A stretch of DNA of 64,000 nt from Phenylobacterium sp. (GCF_030681155.1 NZ_JAUXXE010000078.1:124001-188000); one strand, 5' to 3'; numbered from the stretch's first letter, positions 35,547 to 48,884 are shown. Notes: generated from the letters alone by a model not told the origin. Numbers and translations: made by a program.

Positions 35547-36440
35547 TTGCGCGCACAAGAGTTTCAGAACACCCTCCAGGGTCCGGCCATCTTCGCCGGC
35601 GTCGGCGTCCACACCGGCGCCTATACCCGCGTGGCTGTTCGCTCCGCCCCTGCCAACTCCGGCATCGTCTTCGTCCGCACCGACGTGACCGACCGCGACA
35701 ACCGCGTTCCCGTCTCGGGCGAGGCCGTCACCAAGACCCAACTCGGGACCGTGATCGAGAACGCCGCCGGCGTCAGCGTTTCCACCATCGAGCACCTCAT
35801 GGCTGCGATGGCGATGCTGGGTATCGACAACGCCGTGGTGGAGCTGGACGGCCCCGAAATGCCGATCATGGATGGCTCGTCGCTGCCGTTCGTTCAGATC
35901 CTGGACCGCGCCGGCCGGCGTCCGCAGGACGCGCCGCGTCGTTACATCGAGATCATCGAGCCGATCGAGTTCATCGATGGCGACAAGCGCGCCACCCTGA
36001 CTCCTTCCGATCAATTCGAAGTCGCTTTCGAGATCGCCTTCGACTCCGCCGCCATCGGGCGTCAGCGGATCGATATGCCGATGGACGAGCGGACCTTCCG
36101 CAACGAATTGGCCAATTGCCGCACCTTTGGTTTCCTGCACGAGGTCGAGTACCTGCGCAGCATCGGCCTGGCGCGCGGCGGTTCGATGGAAAACGCCGTC
36201 GTCATCGAGGGCGACCGTATCCTCAACCCCGAAGGCTTGCGCCGGCCGGACGAATTCGTTCGCCACAAGGCGCTGGACGCCATTGGCGACCTCTACGTCC
36301 TGGGCGCGCCGATCCTCGGCCGCTTCGAGGGCGTGTTGGCCGGCCATGGCCTGAACAACCAACTGGTGCGCGCGCTGTTGGCCTCGCCCAAATCGTGGCG
36401 CTATCGCACCCTGGTGACGGAACACGCCGAAGCGGTTTGA
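35547..36440 (+). CDS. lpxC: UDP-3-O-acyl-N-acetylglucosamine deacetylase
   Basis: 297-aa zinc deacetylase, the committed step of lipid A synthesis. The start is read as TTG at 35547 (RAQEFQNTLQGPAIFAGVGV): GAGAAGG lies about 9 nt before it and the family begins here; an upstream TTG at 35439 would add 36 non-conserved residues. Motifs: GVGVHTG, zinc-ligand His in STIEHLMAAMA, DGSSLPFV, the second His and Asp in RHKALDAIGDLYVLG and the general acid His in LAGHGLNN. Confidence 0.95.
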   Translation: MRAQEFQNTLQGPAIFAGVGVHTGAYTRVAVRSAPANSGIVFVRTDVTDRDNRVPVSGEAVTKTQLGTVIENAAGVSVSTIEHLMAAMAMLGIDNAVVELDGPEMPIMDGSSLPFVQILDRAGRRPQDAPRRYIEIIEPIEFIDGDKRATLTPSDQFEVAFEIAFDSAAIGRQRIDMPMDERTFRNELANCRTFGFLHEVEYLRSIGLARGGSMENAVVIEGDRILNPEGLRRPDEFVRHKALDAIGDLYVLGAPILGRFEGVLAGHGLNNQLVRALLASPKSWRYRTLVTEHAEAV

Positions 36441-36648
36441 GCCTCCGACTCTTGGCGGTTTGTCCTAGTTTCACGATCCTTCGCGGTCGTTCGAAACCTG
36501 TCGCGAGCCATCCAATCGAACCTGTCTCGGCGCTGATGTCGGCGCCAGCAGGCTTTCCTAGGCTTCGCCGCATTTGCGCCCCGCATTGCATGATGTAGAA
36601 GCGTGGACTCGCGGCGCTGGGGCGCGCGTCGGTCCTTTAGAGGTGTAG

Positions 36649-37686
36649 GTGTCCTTGCTTCGCAATTCCCGGACTCGCACGGCGCTTGTCGTCAGCGTCG
36701 CTGTCCTCGCCCTAGCCGGCTGCGCCGGCAAAGATAAGAAGCCGAAGCTCGCCTATGAGGAGCGCCCGGTGGAGCTACTCTACGCCACGGGCGCGGACCG
36801 GCTGGACCGCGGCCTGTGGAATCAGGCCGTCCAGTACTTCGGCGAGGTCGAGCGTCAGCATCCCTATTCAGAATGGTCGCGCCGCGCGATCCTGATGACC
36901 GCCTACGCCCACTATCAGGGCAACGACTACGCCGAGGCCATTGGCGACGCCGACCGCTTTATCTCGCTCTATCCGGGCAATCCCGCGGCGGCCTACGCCC
37001 ACTATCTGAAGGCGATCTCCTACTTCGAACAGATCGTTGACGTGGGCCGGGACCAAGCCGCGACGGGCCAGGCGTTGAACAACCTGACGGAAATCGTCCA
37101 GCGCTATCCGAACACCGAATACGCCGCCGACGCGCGCTTGAAGATCGACATGGTCAATGACCAGTTGGCCGGCAAGGAAATGACCATCGGCCGCTATTAC
37201 CTGCGTCAGGGCGACACCCTGGCCGCGGTGGGCCGGTTCAAGACCGTAATCGACCGCTATCAGACCACGGGACACACGCCCGAGGCGCTTTACCGTCTGG
37301 TCGAGGCCTATCTGACGCTGGGCCTTATCGAAGAGGCCAAGCGCAACGGCGCCGTGCTGGGCTACAACTATCCGGGCGATGTCTGGTATCGCGACGCTTA
37401 CCGCCTGCTGACCGACAAGGGCCTGCGTCCGGCGGTCGAGCCGACCAAGGGCGAGCGCCGCAGCTTGGTGTCGCACTTGCCTTTCGTGAAGGACAAGGAC
37501 ACCACCGTGAAGCCGCCGGGCTATGACGAGGCGGCTCCAGCAGCTCCGGCGGCCGATCCAGCGCCCGCCGCTGAACCGATCGCAACGCCCGCCGAACCGC
37601 AAGCCGCCGCCGCGTCGGCTGAGCCTGCAAAGCGCAAGGGTCTGATCTCCCGCCTGCCGTTCATGAAGGGCGGCGACGACAAATAG
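36649..37686 (+). CDS. bamD: outer membrane assembly lipoprotein BamD (ComL)
   Basis: 345-aa lipoprotein of the BAM complex that inserts beta-barrel proteins in the outer membrane. Lipoprotein signal with lipobox LAGC (Cys25), then five TPR-type repeats over residues ~40-260 (ELLYATGADRLDRGLWNQAV, then ILMTAYAHYQGNDYAEAIGD). It is longer than E. coli BamD (about 245 aa) because of a Pro/Ala-rich tail after residue 285 (AAPAAPAADPAPAAEP) ending KRKGLISRLPFMKGGDDK. GTG start at 36649. Confidence 0.95.
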   Translation: MSLLRNSRTRTALVVSVAVLALAGCAGKDKKPKLAYEERPVELLYATGADRLDRGLWNQAVQYFGEVERQHPYSEWSRRAILMTAYAHYQGNDYAEAIGDADRFISLYPGNPAAAYAHYLKAISYFEQIVDVGRDQAATGQALNNLTEIVQRYPNTEYAADARLKIDMVNDQLAGKEMTIGRYYLRQGDTLAAVGRFKTVIDRYQTTGHTPEALYRLVEAYLTLGLIEEAKRNGAVLGYNYPGDVWYRDAYRLLTDKGLRPAVEPTKGERRSLVSHLPFVKDKDTTVKPPGYDEAAPAAPAADPAPAAEPIATPAEPQAAAASAEPAKRKGLISRLPFMKGGDDK

Positions 37687-37743
37687 AACTTTAAGTGAAC
37701 TGACGGGCTTTCGCGCCGTCTGATTCCAGGCGATCTTGCCGAC

Positions 37744-41773
<4,030 letters not shown>

Positions 41774-41811
41774 GGGCTTAACTAGCCGCCCTGGCAAGCA
41801 AGGAGGATCTC

Positions 41812-42222
41812 GTGGCGTCTCATTGGCTCGTGAAGTCCGAACCTGACACCTATTCCTATGATGATCTCGAACGTGACGGCCGCACCGTCTGGGATGGGGT
41901 GCGCAACTTTGCGGCCGCCTCGCACCTGAAGGCGATGAAGGTGGGCGACCAGGTGCTGTTTTACCATTCGCAGGAGGGCAAGGACGTCGTCGCCATCGCG
42001 CAGGTGGCGCGGGAAGCCTTTCCGGACGCCAGTGACGCCACAGGCAAGTTTGTGGCGGTCGAGTTGGCGCCGGTTCGCAAGCTTCCCCGGTCGGTGACTC
42101 TGGCGCAGATGAAAGCCAACCCGGCCCTCGCCGATATGCCCATGATCCGCCAGGGGCGGCTCTCGGTGTCGCCGGTCAGCGCCGACGAGTGGTCGACGAT
42201 CCTGAAGATGGCCGGGGAATAG
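41812..42222 (+). CDS. EVE domain-containing protein
   Basis: 136-aa single EVE (PUA-like) domain: HWLVKSEPDTYSYDDLERDG, VWDGVRNFAAASHLKAMKVG and FYHSQEGKDVVAIAQV are typical of the family that includes human THYN1 and binds modified bases in nucleic acids. Start is GTG at 41812 behind AAGGAGGATCTC. It follows ligA by 38 nt and may be in the same operon. A link to DNA modification is possible but not shown. Confidence 0.93.
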   Translation: MASHWLVKSEPDTYSYDDLERDGRTVWDGVRNFAAASHLKAMKVGDQVLFYHSQEGKDVVAIAQVAREAFPDASDATGKFVAVELAPVRKLPRSVTLAQMKANPALADMPMIRQGRLSVSPVSADEWSTILKMAGE

Positions 42223-42244
42223 GGAACGTCCCAGTCAACCGCTT

Positions 42245-42267
42245 GACCCCCGGCTTTCGCCGGGGTC
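42245..42267. repeat. intergenic palindrome related to 1147-1162
   Basis: GACCCCCGGC-TTTC-GCCGGGGTC forms a GC-rich stem with one bulged base between convergent EVE and aminopeptidase genes. The core CCCCGGCTTTCGCCGGG is the reverse complement of the hairpin after the first gene of the window. It may act as a terminator or be a dispersed repeat unit. Confidence 0.5.
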
Positions 42268-42280
42268 AGGGGCGTGGCTT

Positions 42281-44098
42281 CTAGAGCGGGGCGCAGGCGC
42301 CCTCCAGCCAGGTGCGAACCTCGGCCTGTTCCAGACGCGGCCCAACCACCGCCAGGACCTTGGCGTGGTAGGCGTCCATCTGGGCGCGCTCTTGTGCGGT
42401 CAGCATCTCGACCACGATCAGGCGGCGATCCATCGGCGCCATGGTCAAGGTCTCGAAGCCCAGCATCGGCCGCTCGCCGCCGGGGATCATGGCCGCCTGT
42501 GTGACGAACTGCAGGTTCTCGATCCGGATGCCGTAGGCGCCTTCCTTGTAATAGCCCGGCTCGTTGGACACGATCATCCCCGGCTGCAGGGCCACGAAGT
42601 TCGGCAGTTTGGAGATACGCTGCGGGCCTTCGTGCACACCGAGATAAGAGCCGACGCCATGACCGGTGCCGTGGTCGTAGTCCAGGCCCTGAAGCCAGAG
42701 CGGGGCGCGGGCCAGGGCGTCGAGGGCCGAGCCCGTGGTCCCGGCCGGGAAACGGATGGCGGCCAGGGCCAGATGGCCCTTCAGCACCAGGGTGAAACGC
42801 TCGCGCATCTCCTGGCTGGGTTCGCCCACGGCGACCGTGCGGGTGATGTCGGTGGTGCCGTCCAGGTACTGGGCGCCGGAATCGACTAGCAGCAGCGAGC
42901 CTTGTTCGGCCTGCTTGTTCAGTCGCGTGGTGGGGCGATAGTGGACGATGGCGCCGTTGGACGCGGCGCCGGCGATGGTGTCGAAGGAAAGGTCCTTCAG
43001 AGCGCCGGTGTCCTGGCGGAAGCCTTCCAGGCGGGTGACGACCTCGACCTCGTCGACCGTGCGGCCTTGAGCGTCGGTCGCGAGCCAGTGCAGAAAGCGG
43101 GTGACCGCCACGCCGTCGCGGGCGTGGGCCTCGCGAGTTCCGTCGATCTCGACGCTGTTCTTGCAGGCGCGGGGCAAGGCGCAGGGATCATCGCCGCGCA
43201 GGACGTCCGCGCCAGCCTTGTGCAGGGCCGAAAAATACCAGGCCGATGATTGGGCCGGATCGATGAGGACGCGCTTGCCCTTTAGGTCCTCCAGAGCGGC
43301 GGGTAGGTCGTCGGCCGTTTCCAGGCTGACTTCGTTGCCGAGCCAAGCGCGCAATTCGGGCGAGACTTTCACTGGGTCGAGGAACAGGCGGGCCGTGCCG
43401 TCGCGGTTCAGGATGGCCTGGCCGAGCGGCAGGGGCGAGCGGATGACGTCGCCGCCGCGCACATTGAACAGCCATGCGATGGAAGACGGCGCGGTCAGGA
43501 CCGTGGCGTCGGCGTTGCGGGCGGCCAGGGCCTCGCCGACGCGGGCGCGCTTGGCGGCGGAGTCTTCGCCGGCATAGTCGAGCAGGTGCGGAACGACCGG
43601 CGCAGTCGGCTGCGCCGGACGGGCCTGGCCCCAGGCTTCGTCCAGCGGGTTGGTGTCGACGGGCTTCAGGTTGGCGCCCGCCTTGGCGGCGGCGGCCTTA
43701 AGGCGCTCCAGCGCGTCGGGGGCGTGCAGGCGCGGGTCGTAGCCGATCGTCTGGCCCTTAAGCGTGGCGGTTTCGAGATAGGCCGAGACGCCGCCTTCGA
43801 CGAGGTCGCGGATCTCGAACACGCCGGCGTCCACCTGGTCGCGGACCTGCAGGGTGTAGCGGCCATCGACGAAGATAGCGGCCTTGTCGGCCATGATCAC
43901 CGCTGCGCCGGCCGAGCCGGTGAAGCCGGTGGCCCATCCGAGCCGGTCATTGGCGGCGGGCAGGTATTCGTTTTGGTGTTCGTCCTCATGGGGCACCAGG
44001 AAGCCGTCCAGTCCGTGGGCCTTCATGGCCTGGCGGATCAGGGGGACGTGCTTGGGCCCGAAGGAGGGATCGGTGCTTTCGTCGAAGGTCTGGCGCAT
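42281..44098 (-). CDS. M24 family Xaa-Pro aminopeptidase (aminopeptidase P)
   Basis: 605-aa cytosolic metallo-aminopeptidase removing N-terminal residues before proline. Three-domain long-form aminopeptidase P: two creatinase-like N-terminal domains (MKAHGLDGFLVPHEDEHQNE; ALEDLKGKRVLIDPAQSSAW) and the C-terminal pita-bread domain with metal ligands in LVDSGAQYLDGTTDITRTV (two Asp), DHGTGHGVGSYLGVHEGP (His) and NEPGYYKEGAYGIRIENL (Glu), with a final Glu near the tail. Length matches eukaryotic APP1 and its alphaproteobacterial homologues. Confidence 0.94.
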   Translation of the reverse strand: MRQTFDESTDPSFGPKHVPLIRQAMKAHGLDGFLVPHEDEHQNEYLPAANDRLGWATGFTGSAGAAVIMADKAAIFVDGRYTLQVRDQVDAGVFEIRDLVEGGVSAYLETATLKGQTIGYDPRLHAPDALERLKAAAAKAGANLKPVDTNPLDEAWGQARPAQPTAPVVPHLLDYAGEDSAAKRARVGEALAARNADATVLTAPSSIAWLFNVRGGDVIRSPLPLGQAILNRDGTARLFLDPVKVSPELRAWLGNEVSLETADDLPAALEDLKGKRVLIDPAQSSAWYFSALHKAGADVLRGDDPCALPRACKNSVEIDGTREAHARDGVAVTRFLHWLATDAQGRTVDEVEVVTRLEGFRQDTGALKDLSFDTIAGAASNGAIVHYRPTTRLNKQAEQGSLLLVDSGAQYLDGTTDITRTVAVGEPSQEMRERFTLVLKGHLALAAIRFPAGTTGSALDALARAPLWLQGLDYDHGTGHGVGSYLGVHEGPQRISKLPNFVALQPGMIVSNEPGYYKEGAYGIRIENLQFVTQAAMIPGGERPMLGFETLTMAPMDRRLIVVEMLTAQERAQMDAYHAKVLAVVGPRLEQAEVRTWLEGACAPL

Positions 44099-44135
44099 GG
44101 TTCGAACTTAGTCGCCTGCGCCGTTCCGCGCCAGC

Positions 44136-45314
44136 CTAGGGCGCGGGTTTGCGCAGGACGAACAGGCAGGCCAGCGCCAGCAGGCAGGCGGCGATCAGGA
44201 CGCCCAGCGCCCAGGGCTCAGACTTGGCCAGACCGAGCGCGAAGAGCAGCGGCGCGATGGCCCCGACCAGCCTCGCCGGCACGCTGAGCGCGCCGAGCCG
44301 ACCGCCGTAGTTCTTCGCGCCGAACAGCACCAGCGGCAGGGTACCGCGCACGATGGTGAAGAGGCCGTTGCCGGCGCCGTAGAGGATCGCGAACGGCGCG
44401 GCGGCGAGCGGCCCGAAGACCAGCAGCAGGCCTGCGCCGATTGGGAACAGGGCGACCGCGACGCGCGCCGAGACCAGAGGATGGATGCGTCGCACCAGAA
44501 CGAACTCCGCCACGCGCGCTGCGACCTGGGCCGGTCCGACCAGCATGCCGGCGACGATGGCGGCCGTCGCGCTGGCGCCGATGCCGATCAGCAAGGGCGG
44601 CAGGTGGGCTCCCATGGTTGAGCCGATCCCGGCCATCACCGCCAGGGCAGTCGCCAGCAGGACCATCTGTAGGGCCATGCCGGGCTGCGGCGCGTCGGGC
44701 GTTTCGTCGGGCGCCCTGGCCGATATCCTCGTCGCCTGACGAGGCAGGGTGAGATGCAACGGCAGGGCGATCAGCAGATTTGTGGCGGCCCAGACCAGAG
44801 CTGTTTCGCGCCAACCGAAGTTTGCCTCCAGCCAGGCGGTCAGGGGCCAGGCGATGGTGCTGGCGAAGCCGGCGATCAGGGTGACGCCGGTGATCGACTT
44901 TCGCGCCTCCAGCCCGAACCAGCCGACCAGCCCCGCGAAAGCGATGTCGTAGAGCGCCAGGGACATGCCGATCCCCAGGACCAGCCAGGCCGCGATCAAC
45001 TGGCCGACGTTCTGCGCGAGCGCCATGCCGATCAGGGCGAGGGCCAGGACGATGCTGCCAGCGGCGAGGGGGCGGCGCGCGCCGTGACGGTCGACGGCTC
45101 GGCCGGTCACCGGGCCTAGCAGGCCAGAGATCAGCAAGGCGCCGGAGAAGGCCCCGAAGACGAAGGCGGTTGAGACGCCGAGGGTCTGGCCCTGCGCCGC
45201 GGCGAGGGTGGCGGGCAGGTAGCTGGTGCAGCCATAGCCGACGAGTTGGGTGATCCCGAGCGTCCATACGGCGCGACGCGGCGTGATGGCGGGGCTGGCC
45301 TCGGGCTCTCCCAT
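44136..45314 (-). CDS. MFS transporter
   Basis: 392-aa major facilitator with about twelve membrane segments, e.g. VSTAFVFGAFSGALLISGLL and the loop 2-3 signature GRAVDRHGARRPL. ATG at 45314 (MGEPEASP) is preferred: GGAG lies 6 nt upstream, whereas a TTG at 45326 is unsupported. No substrate can be assigned; the family branch resembles oxalate/formate- or CynX-like exporters. It lies 37 nt upstream of the aminopeptidase on the same strand and is divergent from the GIY-YIG gene. Confidence 0.88.
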   Translation of the reverse strand: MGEPEASPAITPRRAVWTLGITQLVGYGCTSYLPATLAAAQGQTLGVSTAFVFGAFSGALLISGLLGPVTGRAVDRHGARRPLAAGSIVLALALIGMALAQNVGQLIAAWLVLGIGMSLALYDIAFAGLVGWFGLEARKSITGVTLIAGFASTIAWPLTAWLEANFGWRETALVWAATNLLIALPLHLTLPRQATRISARAPDETPDAPQPGMALQMVLLATALAVMAGIGSTMGAHLPPLLIGIGASATAAIVAGMLVGPAQVAARVAEFVLVRRIHPLVSARVAVALFPIGAGLLLVFGPLAAAPFAILYGAGNGLFTIVRGTLPLVLFGAKNYGGRLGALSVPARLVGAIAPLLFALGLAKSEPWALGVLIAACLLALACLFVLRKPAP

Positions 45315-45430
45315 GATCGTCTCCAACGAACTTGGAAACAGCCACTATCTGGAGTCGATGATCAGTTGGGGGGTGATTATTTTACCCGGATATAATTGAC
45401 ATCTGAACCGGGTTCGCTCATTTGGCGGGG

Positions 45431-45775
45431 ATGGACAAGCAGAGCCGCCGCGAGGCCATTCGCGAATACAAAGAGCGCAAGACCCCGATCGGGATCTTCA
45501 GCCTGCGCTGCATGGCGACGGGCGAGACCTGGGTGGGCGCCTCGCGCAATCTCGACGGCCAACGCAACAGCTCGTTCTTCAGCCTGCGTCAGGGCTCCAA
45601 CCGCAACCCCGGCATGCAGGCCGCCTGGAAGGCCCATGGCGGCGAGGAGGGGTTCGAGTTCGCGGTGGTGGAATTGCTGGAGGACGAAGAACTTGGCGCG
45701 ATCGGCCGCGGGAGCTGGCTGAAGGAGCGCGAGCGTCATTGGCTTGAGGCGCTTGCCGCGCGGCCAGTGTTCTAG
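45431..45775 (+). CDS. GIY-YIG nuclease family protein
   Basis: 114-aa standalone GIY-YIG-like domain. The expected pattern is present in altered form: GIFSLRCMATGETWVGASRN takes the place of GIY...YIG, with Arg in SRNLDGQRN, then NPGMQAAWKAHGGEEGFEF and the conserved Glu region VVELLEDEE. Start ATG at 45431 (MDKQSRREAIREYKERKT); a TTG three codons upstream is possible. Homologues of this size are found singly in many alphaproteobacteria, with no known function. TATAAT at 45391-45396 may be part of its promoter. Confidence 0.75.
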   Translation: MDKQSRREAIREYKERKTPIGIFSLRCMATGETWVGASRNLDGQRNSSFFSLRQGSNRNPGMQAAWKAHGGEEGFEFAVVELLEDEELGAIGRGSWLKERERHWLEALAARPVF

Positions 45776-45969
45776 ACACCTACGCCACTCTTCGACATAA
45801 CGGCGTCATGCGCAGCGCCTGCAACCTCTCGAATTCGTCTGGTCCCCTTGGGGCCGTGCGTCTTCGCGTGGGCTGAACGCCTGCTCCAGAAAGACCCACG
45901 ACCCCGCCGAACCGGCTGGGTCGAGGACACGAGCCCCGCCGATGGCATGACCTTCGGAAGAGAGCTCAG

Positions 45970-46551
45970 ATGACCGACGATCCTCGACAACCCTGGTTCC
46001 CGATACGCACAAAGCGCCTGCTGCTGCGTGAGGCGCGGCTCAGCGACTATGACGACATTCACGCCTACGCCGTTGATGCGGACGTTGTGCGGTACATGGA
46101 CTGGGGGCCGAACACGCCCGAGGTGACGGCTCAGGCCCTGGGCGGCTGGGTGGCGATGTCGGCGCAATGGCCTCGCGACGAGGTCAATCTGGTCGTGGAG
46201 TTGTCAGAGACCGGCCGGGCGATCGGCGCGATCCGGCTGTCGATCCAGAGCAAGGCCGACCGCACGGCGGACTTTGGCTACACTCTGAACAAGGACTATT
46301 GGCGGCGGGGCCTCGCGACCGAGGCGGCTAGCGCAATCATCGAAACCGCGTTCACGACGCTGGGTCTGCACCGGGTCTATGCGACCTGCGACGTGCGGAA
46401 CGCTGCGTCATACAAGGTGATGGAGAAACTCGGCATGCGCCGGGAAGGGACGCTGCTCAAGAACCACGAGGTTCGCGGTCGGTGGCGGGACACCCACGTC
46501 TACGCCTTGCTGGCGCAGGAGTGGGCGGCCCGCCGAGCCGAGAGCGTCTAG
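45970..46551 (+). CDS. GNAT family N-acetyltransferase (RimJ/RimL-like)
   Basis: 193-aa acetyltransferase of the RimJ/RimL ribosomal-protein type: TKRLLLREARLSDYDDIHAY at the N-terminus, acetyl-CoA motif GYTLNKDYWRRGLATEAASA and VYATCDVRNAASYKVMEKLG plus MRREGTLLKNHEVRGRWRD at the C-terminus, all usual in this subfamily. Ribosome site GGAAGAGAG. Its stop overlaps the end of the convergent membrane-protein gene by 4 nt. The protein or small-molecule substrate is not known. Confidence 0.9.
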   Translation: MTDDPRQPWFPIRTKRLLLREARLSDYDDIHAYAVDADVVRYMDWGPNTPEVTAQALGGWVAMSAQWPRDEVNLVVELSETGRAIGAIRLSIQSKADRTADFGYTLNKDYWRRGLATEAASAIIETAFTTLGLHRVYATCDVRNAASYKVMEKLGMRREGTLLKNHEVRGRWRDTHVYALLAQEWAARRAESV

Positions 46552-46979
46552 TTAGGCGGCGCCTTATCGCCGGCGTCGGTGGCGGCGTCGGTGGCGCTGG
46601 CGGCCGCGTTGCGGCTAGCCTCCGCGGTGCGCTCAGCCGCCGAACTGGCGCTGTCGGCCGCCGAGCGCGTGGCGTCGGCCATGCTGGACGCGGCGTTGGC
46701 CGAGGCCTGGCTGGCGTTGGCGGCGGCTGCTTGCGCCGTCGCAGCGGCGTTATCGATGATCGCCTCGCTGCGGCCGCTTTCGCGCGCGGCCATTACGTCG
46801 CTTTCGGTCGCCGTGCGGCCGTTCATCATGAAGAACATCGCCGCGACGGCGACGATCGCCACCAGGGCGGCGATCCACCATCCGCCATTGGAACGCGGGG
46901 CTGGCCCGACCTCGTGACGCACGGTCGCGGGTTGCTCGATCACGGTCTTTTCGACGTAGGGCTCGTTAGTGTTGGCCAA
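46548..46979 (-). CDS. single-pass membrane protein with Ala/Ser-rich coiled tail
   Basis: 143-aa unknown protein. TTG at 46979 is chosen as start because AAGGAGG lies 8 nt before it; the longer frame upstream is not supported. Short polar N-terminus (NTNEPYVEKTVIEQPA), one membrane helix (WWIAALVAIVAVAAMFFMM, residues ~35-53), then about 80 residues of Ala/Ser/Asp/Thr-rich sequence with heptad-like spacing (AAANASQASANAASSMADAT) likely forming a long periplasmic helix. Downstream of prmA on the same strand. Confidence 0.8.
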   Translation of the reverse strand: MANTNEPYVEKTVIEQPATVRHEVGPAPRSNGGWWIAALVAIVAVAAMFFMMNGRTATESDVMAARESGRSEAIIDNAAATAQAAAANASQASANAASSMADATRSAADSASSAAERTAEASRNAAASATDAATDAGDKAPPN

Positions 46980-47062
46980 TAGAACGTCCTCCTTCTGAGG
47001 CGGCCTGATCGGCCGCTCTGATGGGCGGAGGAACGTGGTCCTGCGGCGGCGGTTCCGGCCCG

Positions 47063-47929
47063 TTAGGCCCGGCGCAGCACCAGTGTGGCCCAAGCGTCAC
47101 GATGCAGGCGACGGTGCAGGCGAAAGCCCTTGGACAGATAGGCGGCGAGCACGCGGCGTTCCTGGGTGCGCAGCAGGCCCGACAGGATGGCGAAGCCGCC
47201 GGGCTTCAAGGCGCCCTTGATGTCGTGCGACAGGGCGACCAGCGGCGGCGCCAGGATGTTGGCGAACACCAGATCATAGGGCGCGGCGTCGCGCACCAGC
47301 CGGTGGCCGAGGCCTGAGGCGTGGACGAAGCGGGCGTTCGCCTTGTTGAGCTTGGCGTTCTCCCGCGAGATGCGGACCGAGGGGCCGTCAATGTCGGTGC
47401 CGACCGCCTTGGCGCTGCCGGTGCGGGCCGCGGCGATGGCGAGCACGCCGGTGCCGGCGCCGACGTCCAGCACGCGCTCGAAGCGGCGGGCCTTGATCAG
47501 TTCGTCATAAGCGAACAGGCAGCCGACGGTGGTGCCGTGGTGCCCGGTGCCAAAGGCGGCGCCCGCCTCGATCCGCAGATTAACGGTGTTGGTGGGCGCC
47601 CGACCCCTGTCGTGGGCCCCGAAGACGAAGAAGCGGCCGGCCCGCACGGGCGGCAGGCCCGACAGCGCCATGGCCAGCCAGTCGGCGTCGGCCAGCTTTT
47701 CGACCACGGTCTTGAGTTCGGGATACTCGCCCAACGCCGCGACCAGGCCGTCGGCCTCCTCCGGCGTGGTCGGGAAGGCGTCGATGCGCCAGATGCCGCG
47801 ATCTTCGTCCTCTTCCAGAATGGAATAGGTCACGCTCTCGAGCAGCGGATTGGCGTCGATGGCTTGCGCGGCGGCTTCGGCGATGGCGCGCGGGCCGCGC
47901 GCGACGATCTGGACGGCGTCTTCGGTCAT
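47063..47929 (-). CDS. prmA: ribosomal protein L11 methyltransferase
   Basis: 288-aa SAM-dependent enzyme that trimethylates ribosomal protein L11. N-terminal substrate-recognition domain (residues 1-100), linker, then the methyltransferase domain with [35 protein letters not shown] (SAM motif I), [15 protein letters not shown] and the NIL motif in [13 protein letters not shown]. Ribosome site AAAGGGCG. Conserved housekeeping gene, lying between two small membrane-protein genes on the same strand. Confidence 0.95.
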   Translation of the reverse strand: MTEDAVQIVARGPRAIAEAAAQAIDANPLLESVTYSILEEDEDRGIWRIDAFPTTPEEADGLVAALGEYPELKTVVEKLADADWLAMALSGLPPVRAGRFFVFGAHDRGRAPTNTVNLRIEAGAAFGTGHHGTTVGCLFAYDELIKARRFERVLDVGAGTGVLAIAAARTGSAKAVGTDIDGPSVRISRENAKLNKANARFVHASGLGHRLVRDAAPYDLVFANILAPPLVALSHDIKGALKPGGFAILSGLLRTQERRVLAAYLSKGFRLHRRLHRDAWATLVLRRA

Positions 47930-47971
47930 CCGCGCCCTTTAGAGCCACAACGGCCGAAAGGCGAGGGGGCT

Positions 47972-48361
47972 TTAGGCGCGAGGGGCCTCTGGGGGAGTAG
48001 GCGCCTGGGGCGGGATCGGAGCCCACGGCGCTTCCAGGGTCCCCGGCGGTCCCAGTTCCTCATACGGAATCGGCGCGGGCGGACCGGTGGGCGCGTAGTG
48101 GCGCTCTGGCGGCGGCTCCGGCTCGGGCTGCTCCTCGGGCGCTGACTCAGGCGGCATGGCCGGCAATGGCGTTGTGGCCGGCGGCTCTGGCCGCGGCTCC
48201 GGCGGCGGCACATAGGGAAGGGTGACGACCGTGCCGGAATCCACTCGGCGCGGCGGGGCCGCCTTGGGCCGCAAAACCATCACCAGCACCAGGGCCAGGA
48301 TCGCCACCACCGAAAATGCGATGATCGCCGGGCGACTGAGCAGAAATGATTGCGGCTTCAT
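47972..48361 (-). CDS. single-pass membrane protein with proline-rich tail
   Basis: 129-aa unknown protein. N-terminal membrane anchor (AIIAFSVVAILALVLVMVL, residues ~12-30) and then an almost wholly Pro/Glu/Ala-rich extracytoplasmic tail (YVPPPEPRPEPPATTPLPAM), probably extended and disordered. Good GAGGAT ribosome site. No family is recognised. The build is like that of the two small proteins at 57672-58103 and recalls periplasm-spanning segments, but there is no TonB C-terminal domain. Confidence 0.75.
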   Translation of the reverse strand: MKPQSFLLSRPAIIAFSVVAILALVLVMVLRPKAAPPRRVDSGTVVTLPYVPPPEPRPEPPATTPLPAMPPESAPEEQPEPEPPPERHYAPTGPPAPIPYEELGPPGTLEAPWAPIPPQAPTPPEAPRA

Positions 48362-48470
48362 CTGATCCTCAACACCCGACCGGCGACGGCAGGTGCGCCC
48401 TTTGTGATTTCGGAGGCTGGCCTGGCCCTGGCATCATGGCGCGGCCCCCACCCGATCACGGAGACCTTTT

Positions 48471-48884
48471 ATGAGCAAGTACCGGCCCCTGTCCGATCGG
48501 CTGTCGCTCTATGACGGCGATGAATGGCGCGCGACCTTCGCCGAGATCGAGGGTGTCCTGGGATCATCGCTGCCTAAGGCGGCGCAACAGGCCGCCTGGT
48601 GGATCGGAACCGCCGAAAAGCCGCATCAACGCGTCTGGCTGGATCATGGTTGGCGGGTGGCCGACGTCGATAAGGTGGCCGGCGTGGTGACCTTCCGCCG
48701 GGACCTTGGGGGCCAAGAGGCCACGCCAGCGACCTCGATCGTGGAAGCCGTGTCCGAGGTCGCCGCCAAGCCAGATCAGGCCAAGCTGGCGCTGGGCGCA
48801 CCGGCCCTGATCGGCGGCGCGGTGGCGCTCGTCGCGGGGCTGGGGGTGTTCGCGGTCAAGATGCTGAAGGGCCGCGAGACCTAG
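48471..48884 (+). CDS. DUF7662 domain protein with C-terminal membrane helix
   Basis: 137-aa protein. Residues 1-75 match the DUF7662 pattern: SKYRPLSDRLSLYDGDEWRA, FAEIEGVLGSSLPKAAQQAA followed by WW and GWRVADVDKVAGVVTF. This fold is common in bacteria but of unknown function. Residues ~105-132 add a hydrophobic helix (ALIGGAVALVAGLGVFAVKM) not usual for stand-alone DUF7662 proteins, suggesting a membrane-tethered version. Convergent with DUF2277 (4-nt overlap). Confidence 0.75.
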   Translation: MSKYRPLSDRLSLYDGDEWRATFAEIEGVLGSSLPKAAQQAAWWIGTAEKPHQRVWLDHGWRVADVDKVAGVVTFRRDLGGQEATPATSIVEAVSEVAAKPDQAKLALGAPALIGGAVALVAGLGVFAVKMLKGRET

